Shown in pieces: positions 56,101-64,000 of a stretch of DNA of 64,000 nucleotides. Location: positions 82,842,134 through 82,906,133 of the forward strand of contig NC_064435.1 in NCBI RefSeq assembly GCF_023343835.1, in the 5' to 3' direction. A program made the translations under genes and the position numbers. This DNA comes from Lagopus muta. Taxonomy: Eukaryota; Chordata; Aves; Galliformes; Phasianidae. The number at the start of each line of letters is the position of its first letter. Position 1 is the first letter of the stretch. The notes beneath the pieces were generated by a model, which did not search any database, was not told the DNA's origin, and saw only the letters and a program-made list of their open reading frames with translations.

Positions 56101-59100
56101 CCTGCAGGCAAAATACTCAACATGCTGAAGAGGAAATGCAGTTACTGAAGTCAAGTTTATGTTTTTTAGCCTATTTTTCTTGAGATAACTTTGTCAGATT
56201 GTCAAACAAACTCTCCAAAGGGATTTGAGTCACAACCACATTAAACTGGAATCCAATCTTGTTATGCTGGCCTCAGCTAGTGGATATTCCCTCTGAGCGA
56301 GCCTGCACTGTATTAAGCTGCCTTCTGTTTCTTCAGCCTAAGCTGTGAATGTATAATCATATTTCCTTTTGGAAATGACTTTTTCTTCATTACAGAAACA
56401 GGATTGATTTTCCTACAGAGTGTAACACTTGTCGAAGCAGCCATAATCAAATTTCAGTATAATGTCTCTACACAAATAATTCCCACAATTAAACTGGAAC
56501 CCTTCTGAATACCTGTTGGGCTGGATTCTAATCTCTGTATATCCACTGAGAACACAGGCTAAATCCACAGTTTGTACACATCAAACCCATCTGTAGATAC
56601 CAGTTGTGGATATAACTCCCTCCTTGCAGTGAAGAGAACAGTCACTCATTAACACTGGTATGGCAAAAGGAAAAGAACTGGTCTAATAAATCAAAATAAG
56701 TTCCCTTTCACATCAGTGAATTAAATAATTTGCATATATCTTTTAATTTTCCCAATATCCCAAATATTCCCTCATCTCACTCTAAATAAAATTAAGAGGA
56801 GATGGATACAAAGATAGTAATGTTGTGATAGTTAGTTTAGGAGAAGCTTTAGTGGCCTGAGGACTCTCACACTAAGCCACGTTATGAGCATACTATGTCA
56901 ACAGGCTCCATTTTTTGTGAAGAGCCTTCCAACTTAATGAAGACATTTAAGAAAGCCATGAACAAATCATCAGCAAACACTGCAGACCTTTATGTGACTC
57001 TCAAGTGCTGCCTGTGCTGCCTTCTCAGCAAATTCATGTCTTCTTTCTTAAATCTTATGATCAAACTGCCATACTTCCTTAAATGGGTTATGGTGCACAT
57101 GCGAACTAGGCAAAAATCATTTCTGAAATAAAAAGCTTTTAAATACCTTTTCTCTTGCTTTCCATTTTACCAAAATTCTTCCCATTCTCCTCCACAATAT
57201 CCCGTTTCTGCTGGGCTCTGCACCTTTGAAGAATTTACTTCTTTATCCTCCTCTCTGGAAAAGTCCTGACCAAAAGTACTTCAAAGAGGTATTTTCAGCA
57301 TTGCTGGAAAACATCTCTTTGATTCACCTTTCCTAGATAAAACATTTGAGGGGAGGCAAACAGGCTGCCTTCCCAAGAACATCCCACCTGTGCTCTAGTC
57401 ATCGATGAGGCAGGCTCAACACTCCTTCAACTGACAGGTGTTCATCATTCATGTGCTCTGAGGCTCCCTCTTTTCTCTCATTCACACATTAACATGTGCA
57501 CACGCACACATACACACATGTAAAATGTGGAGAACCTAAATCAAGAAAAAAATGAAGGCAAAATCCATTTTAAATATAAAGTAGAATCCCAGTTCACACT
57601 GCTTGGCAGCAGTTAGGTGATATAAAGCCAACTATCAACTTGCCCTAAAGGGCAGCTCTGGATTTCCCCTGTTATGGAGAGATGAACGTTTAAAAGAAAA
57701 TGAGGACTTTTTTTGTGTGCAAATGAGTGAAGCTGAATTTGCAGCTCCAGCTATTTTCTGAATGTCAAGTAGCCTGATCTCCTTACAGACACATGTACAG
57801 AAGTAAGTGAAAATAAAGTGTTTGCCAGCAAGCCTCTTGCTAGCGTCCACTTAGTATTATCTATTGTAGTCATTCCATTGGAGAGCATCATGTTATTAAG
57901 GGAGGCCAGCCCTGCCAAGTGTTAGTCCCCCAGAGGGGACTCACCCATGTGTTAAACATTTTAGCTCTTGTAATAGAAGGCTATGCTCTATATTTCAATG
58001 ACAATTCACTTAGTGTTTACAGATGAAATACTTGGGAGTGCATCCCAGCGAGCAGCGTTTGCTTTTGATGCTGAGAGAGTGGGCAGTGGAATCATGGAGT
58101 GCACACTGTTTGTGAGACAGATGTGTCTTGTTGCAGTCAGCATACCAGACACTCAAGTTCAACTTGGGCACCTAATATGTGCATCAGCCTTGCTGAGTTG
58201 TGGAGTGCCCTAAGCACACTGTGCTTCCAGAGGCAGTGAATAGCTAGGAGAGTGGGGTGGCTGGAAAGCTTCAGAAGCGTAGCTCTCCTTTACAACTAGG
58301 CAAACTGCACGATGTCATTCTGAAGGCATCTTGTGGTGGAAAGGGTGGAAGTACTGCCAGCTGCTTGTTCTGCTTTTGAGGGGAGAAGGGGGAGAACAGA
58401 TTTCACGTAACTTTGTTGCTCTGAGCAGAGTATGTAAATATCAAGGGGGGAAAAAGGCAAGGAAGAGTGGGGAGACATGCACATTTCCCACAGAGCCTTT
58501 CAGCAAAGCTCTTGTAAAGCAGTCTGGCATTGGGAAGTGGCATGCACTCTGGAGGAATGCTCCAGTTTCAGTTTCCTTTAAGTAGATTTGACTTTGTCTC
58601 ATTTAAAGCGAATGTGTTGCTTTGTTGACATGAAAGTTTTGATGACACACCACCCTAATTGTTTGCTATTCTAGAGGAGCACAAACCTGCATCCGATGCT
58701 CTATGACATGTTTTTGTGCTTCTTGTTATAGTTTTCCACCAACTGATCATCACAGCAAGTCAACCTGCAAATGAGTACTCCTGAGCACTTTAATGAGGCC
58801 CTTATCTGTGGCCAACTTAGGACTACTCATTGGGCTCTCCCCTGTTGAACAGCAGCAACTCCAAATAACCCTCCCATTAAAACGAATGCGCTGCTGTCAG
58901 AGATGTCAGGTTGCGGGCGCGACGGGCTTCTGAAGCCAGTTATTGCATCATTCTTCTGCTGGGCCAAGGTACAAAGCCTACCGGAGTGATTAGAGCAATT
59001 ACTCAGCACTGTTTGTCACAGTCAATCAGATCCGACCAGCATGAATGTGGCCCTGACCTAGACCTGCCTTTATAGCAAAGCATTATTATTGGTTGTCATC

Positions 59101-59823
59101 TTTCTCTTCAGTAGCTTTATGCATGCGCCTAAGTTAGAAGCACACTAAGAAAACTTCCTAGCAATTATTTCTCTTCCATTTCTCTCCTTGGTAGACCCCT
59201 CCAATCATCTGGCGTGAGCTTTCTTTTCCTTTTGTCCTTCTGTGTGTAATCCTGCTGATGTACACTGTGACTTTTTGCTAGCAAGTTAACCAGCAAAACC
59301 CACTTGCTTGAGAGTCACTAACCTCACCCCTTCTTTTCTACTGCTTTAGCAGGAACCAGGGGAGGCTGCTTCCTGGGAGCTAACACGAAATATGGTCTTC
59401 GTAAGTCTATATCTCTGTACATCTTCTTTGCAACAAAAGAACCTAATATTTATTGAATGTTGCTTATTAAGACTAAAACATACAGATAAAAATGCATTAG
59501 CAAAGCTCAGGTAAAGAATGTTTTTGATTTGTTTTTTGTATGGATGGAATTAGGTTATTTAAGAAGAATTGTGCTTGACCCCCCCAACTCAAGTTGCCTG
59601 AGTCTGTACATAGGTACTGGTTCTCATACTTGCTCTTCATTATGTCTTAAAGTTTACTCTTCTGCTTTCACTATAAAGACACAAGCACGCAGCTGTGCTG
59701 CACCTCTGAATTCCCATCCTCTCTCCTCTTGTCTTTTTTTTCTACGCACACACAAGAAAGATACTTCATCAGTAGCATCAAAGAAAGAGCCAAAAGGCAT
59801 AGAGACTTTTAGTGCTAGTGGTG
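50166..59823. other. Intergenic DNA with possible conserved noncoding blocks
   Basis: No recognised gene. A CA-rich run lies near 57.48-57.52 kb. Two blocks, 52240-52600 and 58850-59110, are rich in homeobox-like and other factor motifs and are discussed as findings. Confidence 0.65.
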
Positions 59824-59897
59824 GCAATGGTGATGAGGAGACGGTTGGACTAGATGATCTTGCAGGTCGTTTCCAACCTTGTGATTCTGATTCTATA
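59824..59897 (+). mobile_element. Short CR1 3' end
   Basis: GGTTGGACTAGATGATCTTG, TTTCCAACCTTGTGATTCTG. About 70 bases remain. Confidence 0.88.
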
Positions 59898-61514
59898 GAG
59901 GCACATATTTCAGGATGCTGAGATACCACAATGAGATAACTTAGACAGATGAATGGAAGAAAAAACGTGAGGCTGCCTGGTACTCTCTCACAGCACACTG
60001 CCACGTATTTCCTGCACACAGATGTGTAAGGGAGCTGTAGGATGTGATTTCACATGGCTTGTGTCAGCAGAGGTTCTTATACTGCGTCCAACTATTGCTA
60101 GTGAGGAAATGTAAAGAGCTCATGATAAGCATGGATGTGTAAAAACAAGAAATTAAATCTCAGTAGGGAAGAAATCTTGAATGTACATTATTGTAATTAT
60201 TGTGATTTACAGCAATTACTAGAAATGAAGGAATAAAGGGCCCTCAGATTACAAACAGTTCCACCTGCTCCTTTGTCACATATGGGTGGCAATAGCAGTA
60301 CTGCTTTTTAAAAAAGTTGTTCAAAGCTATCAGTTAGCAATACAGTATTAAAACCAAAATGCTTTGCAGCTATTTTTAAGGAAGTAGCTACATACCACAA
60401 CTCATAGCATTATGCTGTATGATCACTTGAGGATCCTGAACTTTAGACAGGTCCCCAAATATTCTGCTAAAGGCAGGAAACACCTTCTACATGCTGTTGG
60501 AGATGATTCTTTCATACGCCCCTTGAATTATCATTTTTTGGCTTGGCTCAGGCATTCAGCACTCTGATGCTCCTTGGATACCAGAGATAAAGGTATTGGG
60601 ATGCCGGGCACAACAAAGAGTATTTCTGCTCTCTGACTTCAGGCATAAAGATCTGGGATGCTTTGTAGTTTGTCAGACTCTTAAATCCTTAGAAAAGATT
60701 TAAGGGTAAAAACCTACAGTTAGATTGCAAATAATACACATGTAATAATAGAACAAATCTACAAATAGAGGAAATAAAAAATGTGTTACTAAGATTATAC
60801 TTAAAAATAATAAGTACCTTCTTAGCTGATTTAGCATCTCAACTGCTTGTCACACTGGCTGATTAGCCTTTACAATATACCCCAGGGCTGGCATCTCCTG
60901 GCAAAATATTAAAGGTATTATCTTTCCTCTTGCTAGTAAAGACGGTTGATAGAGCCATCCAATGCAACTGCTCTGCACATTCATTTTCTTCTGTAGTTCA
61001 GAAAAGAGTAATTGTCTCTTCTTGCTTACTGTCCTTTACTGACAATAAGGAAGTAAGGTGGGGGATCAATTCTTTTTCTTTATGGTCACCAATTGCTTAT
61101 TTTAATTAGCAAATTTCTAGCTTCAGCTTTAATCTGTCTGTTCCTGCAGTATAGGACACAATAGCAGAGCTTTATAAATCTTACAGCAATTGTCAGTAGA
61201 AGCATCTTCTTAAATGTAACCATTATCAACCTAAGGGCTCACATTCAAGAGGAAAGACAAAATGCTAGTTTGGATGGGTCTGATTTGGTATCACCCCACT
61301 GCCTGTTACTAGTTAAGGCCATTCATCAGGGCTCTTTCACACTTAGCTTAGAAAGCAAAGCCAGATGTTCTCAGGGCAACCAAAACCACTTCAAAACTCC
61401 ATAAAACTCAAACACTCAAAACTCTGACTCAGCCTCATGTTGAACACCAATGCTTGTGGCATTTTTTTAGTCTGAATCAGGAAAAAAGAAAAATGTTGAT
61501 ACTAAATTGATAAT

Positions 61515-61612
61515 AAGTCCAGGCTTGATGGGTTACTGGAGAGTCTGATCTAGTGGTTGGAAACCTCGTGCACCACAGGGGGTTGGAACTAGGTGATCTT
61601 TGACTCTGATTT
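61515..61612 (+). mobile_element. Diverged CR1 3' end
   Basis: GGCTTGATGGGTTACTGGAG, GGGGTTGGAACTAGGTGATC. About 95 bases, without the final repeat. Confidence 0.75.
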
Positions 61613-62754
61613 TAAATTGGTCTTACAAATTATTACTAGGAAATGGATGATCGTGAAGGCAGTATGGCATACAGAATAAGTAAAGACATTCCAAGGTTCA
61701 AAGTCTTGAATATATGTGTTCTTGAAAATAAGAAGCGACTTTAAATGGCTGCAAAATGGGTTTTAACCAATTAACTTGTTTCTGCTGTGCAGCTAACATG
61801 TTGCTTACAGTGGCATTGCCACTCCTGCTTCAATTTTTCCCCTATAAGAAGTGTGGTTTGAGAGCATGTGCTCATGTCCATAGAAAATATACCGAGTTTC
61901 ATGATTCTCCATGTGAGTGAATCCGCTGCAGGATCACAGCCTATAATGGAGCTAAAGAAAATTGCAAATGCTCTTTGTCTGCCTAAAAATTTGTAGATCA
62001 TACAGACTGGACATGCTTCTGTTGTTGGTAAAAGATCCCACTTATAGAATTCATTTGTGAAACTGAAGAAAACAGTAGAGACTAGTGAAGTCAGTGAAAG
62101 TATTAAGTACATACTGAGTGTAGCCCCTGGATCAATAGATCTTTTAAAGTCTTGAACTCCATGAGATTCACCTATCCATATGAAACAGCAACTGAACAGC
62201 AATTGCTCAAAGTAACTGTTAGGCAAAGCATGAATGACTGAAATTCTGACAAACTTGATCTAGGGAAAGAACAGCAGATCTTGGTGATTCAGGAAAGTTT
62301 TGCAAATGCTGAGGAAAAGGCAGAGAAAAAAGAAAAGTTAGGTTGTTGTGTCTGATCCCACTGTAGCTGATTGCACGTGGCAGTCCATCTCCATCTGAGT
62401 TGGTAGCTGTCTGAGTACAGTACAAGGCTGCATCTTTTTGAATCTATTAAGTCTGAATGAATTTAATACATTCAAATATCAGCTTTCTTTTTCCTGCTTT
62501 ACTGACTCCTCTCTGGTAGAACTGACTTGTCTTCACATAGCTGTACCATCATTATTGTCATTACCTGCAATTTTAATCACTGTCAGTGTGCCTAGTGTTG
62601 CACAAGATGGAAGTGCCTCTTTTACCAATTTATGATAAAAATCTGGAAGTTCAGACTGTATCACAATGACTTTTGAGATGACAAGTGTACTTATCCCTCT
62701 GAAAGAAGAATTTACCAAAACAATACGTAGCAAATAATTAATAATTTTTTTTTC

Positions 62755-62925
62755 CCAAGACTTGAGTCACCATCCCTGGATGTGTTTAAAATCTGTTTGG
62801 ATGTGGTGCTCAGTGACATGATTTAGCAGAGGGTTGTTAGGGTAGTACAGTTAGATTATGGTTGGACGATCGTTAAGGTTTTTTCCAACCTGAGAAATTC
62901 TATCATTCTATGATTCTATGATCTA
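62755..62925 (+). mobile_element. CR1 3' fragment with terminal octamer repeats
   Basis: It runs from CACCATCCCTGGATGTGTTT through GATTTAGCAGAGGGTTGTTA to TTCCAACCTGAGAAATTC. It ends in repeats ATCATTCTATGATTCTATGA, the microsatellite typical of CR1 3' ends. Confidence 0.92.
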
Positions 62926-64000
62926 CAGCTCTCTGCTCGTGTTTTGAAGCACCTGAGGGACCACGGGCACTACAGTCATGTCTGTTTTCAAGTGATGTGA
63001 GGGGTCAGCTATGGCTGCCTGGAGCCCCACCTGGGTTACTTACTCTGCTGAGAATCAGAAGGGTAAAGAATTTATGGGAATGGGTTGCAGTTATTCAACA
63101 TAGTGTTTCGGTGTTGCGCTTCAAACTCTCACCCCTTAGACAACATTGGCTGGAATATCAGCAGCTCTTGAGCTTCAGCAAACTGGGACAAGTTAAGACA
63201 ACTGAAAGGAACTTTTTTTTTAAATTAAAGCACTGGTTCCCTTCAAGCAGACATTTCTGCATATGGGGATGTACTGGGGCAGTGGCCACTATCTGGTTCT
63301 ACACTGAGTAAGCAATGCAGGGGAGAAAAGCTATTAGCTGAATAGATTTGTGGCCACAGTAAATCTCACAATAGAGCATTTTGTTCCAGATCAAAAACAT
63401 TTTGGCAATAGGATGCAAAGCACTGAGCTAAAATAAACTCACTTCACCATTTCAAGTGTGCTAAAAGTATTTTGATGGATTCAGTTGGTACTTCTGGTGT
63501 TCTGCCAAATCACATATTGCTTTTCTGCTTCATTCAAACTTCATTCTATACAGGGCTTCGGAAACAAGAATCTGGAAAATCTTGCTTGAAAATACCCAAA
63601 TGATGTTTCTGCTTTACTCGATTTTAGGCATTCTGAGATGAATGGTTTGAGAGCAGCTGATTCTTCTGGACAAATGATTATTTTACTGGAAGATCCTACC
63701 TTACATAGTTGTAGTCTTCTCCATCTCCTCTTCCTCATGTTTTGCAGTTTGTTCTTTCACTGGAGAAATAATAATTTATTCTTTTACAGTTACAGCCATA
63801 TAAACAGGAAGGATTTGGGGCTTGCTGCAAGTGATCTTTCTAATTTATCATTTTTTTACACCATTATTTGAAGAAAAGAGAAACTGCTGATCAGAATAAC
63901 CGACACAACATGGAGCAAAATAAAGGTGACTTGTTATATACAAACCAAGTTTTCTACAGCAAGCGTTTACTTGTTCTGCTGAAACGTTCCTCTTTGAACC

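Larger units (their letters stand above)
59898..64000. other. Right edge, intergenic DNA
   Basis: Apart from the CR1 fragments at 61.5 and 62.8 kb I see no gene or repeat. The open frames are short and match nothing I know. Confidence 0.65.

Noticed and set aside
1-64000. tRNA, rRNA or CRISPR features
   Set aside because: I saw no cloverleaf with an A and B box, no rRNA-like stretch and no regularly spaced repeat array. A covariance-model search would be needed to exclude small RNAs such as microRNAs.

Overview
The window is vertebrate nuclear DNA from a bird, most likely a galliform such as chicken. The evidence is a dozen or more CR1 LINE fragments with the bird-type 3' end (several ending in short ATTCTGTG/ATTCTATG repeats), an avian ERVL-like provirus remnant, and two spliced genes whose exons match EEF1E1 and BLOC1S5. 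Those two genes are neighbours in the same order and orientation on human chromosome 6p24.

Region 1-6.8 kb holds the 5' part of BLOC1S5 on the minus strand: exons 1 to 3, with the rest lying left of the window. An old, long, plus-strand CR1 copy sits at the left edge. The BLOC1S5 promoter is a CpG island at about 6.54-6.80 kb with a perfect CRE and an RFX-type X-box. At 7530-9085 there is an internally deleted ERVL-like provirus with an intact 3' LTR and matching 5-bp target-site duplications.

Region 9.9-14.2 kb lies between the two known genes. It contains an unexplained CpG-dense island (about 9.93-10.34 kb). It is followed by plus-strand exon-like segments at 10652-10733, 12565-12869, 13398-13501 and 14128-14164. 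Their splice phases agree, and a stop and a polyadenylation signal follow. I propose this as a possible undescribed gene of about 175 codons, head-to-head with BLOC1S5 and tail-to-tail with EEF1E1. It is inferred from the sequence alone and I recognise no family.

Region 14.3-31.7 kb is the complete EEF1E1 gene (AIMP3/p18) on the minus strand. It has four coding exons encoding 181 residues, with introns of about 2.0, 6.6 and 7.0 kb, and a CpG-island promoter with four CCAAT boxes and two NRF-1 palindromes. Intron 3 carries a head-on pair of similar CR1 copies.

Region 31.7-64 kb is gene-poor. I see no recognisable protein-coding gene there, only CR1 fragments, simple repeats, one unidentified 98-codon ORF near 36.5-36.8 kb and a few stretches that look like candidate conserved noncoding DNA.

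Functionally, EEF1E1 belongs to the multi-tRNA-synthetase complex and BLOC1S5 to the BLOC-1 complex of lysosome-related organelle biogenesis. They are related here only by position. In human a readthrough transcript joins them, and the layout here allows the same.
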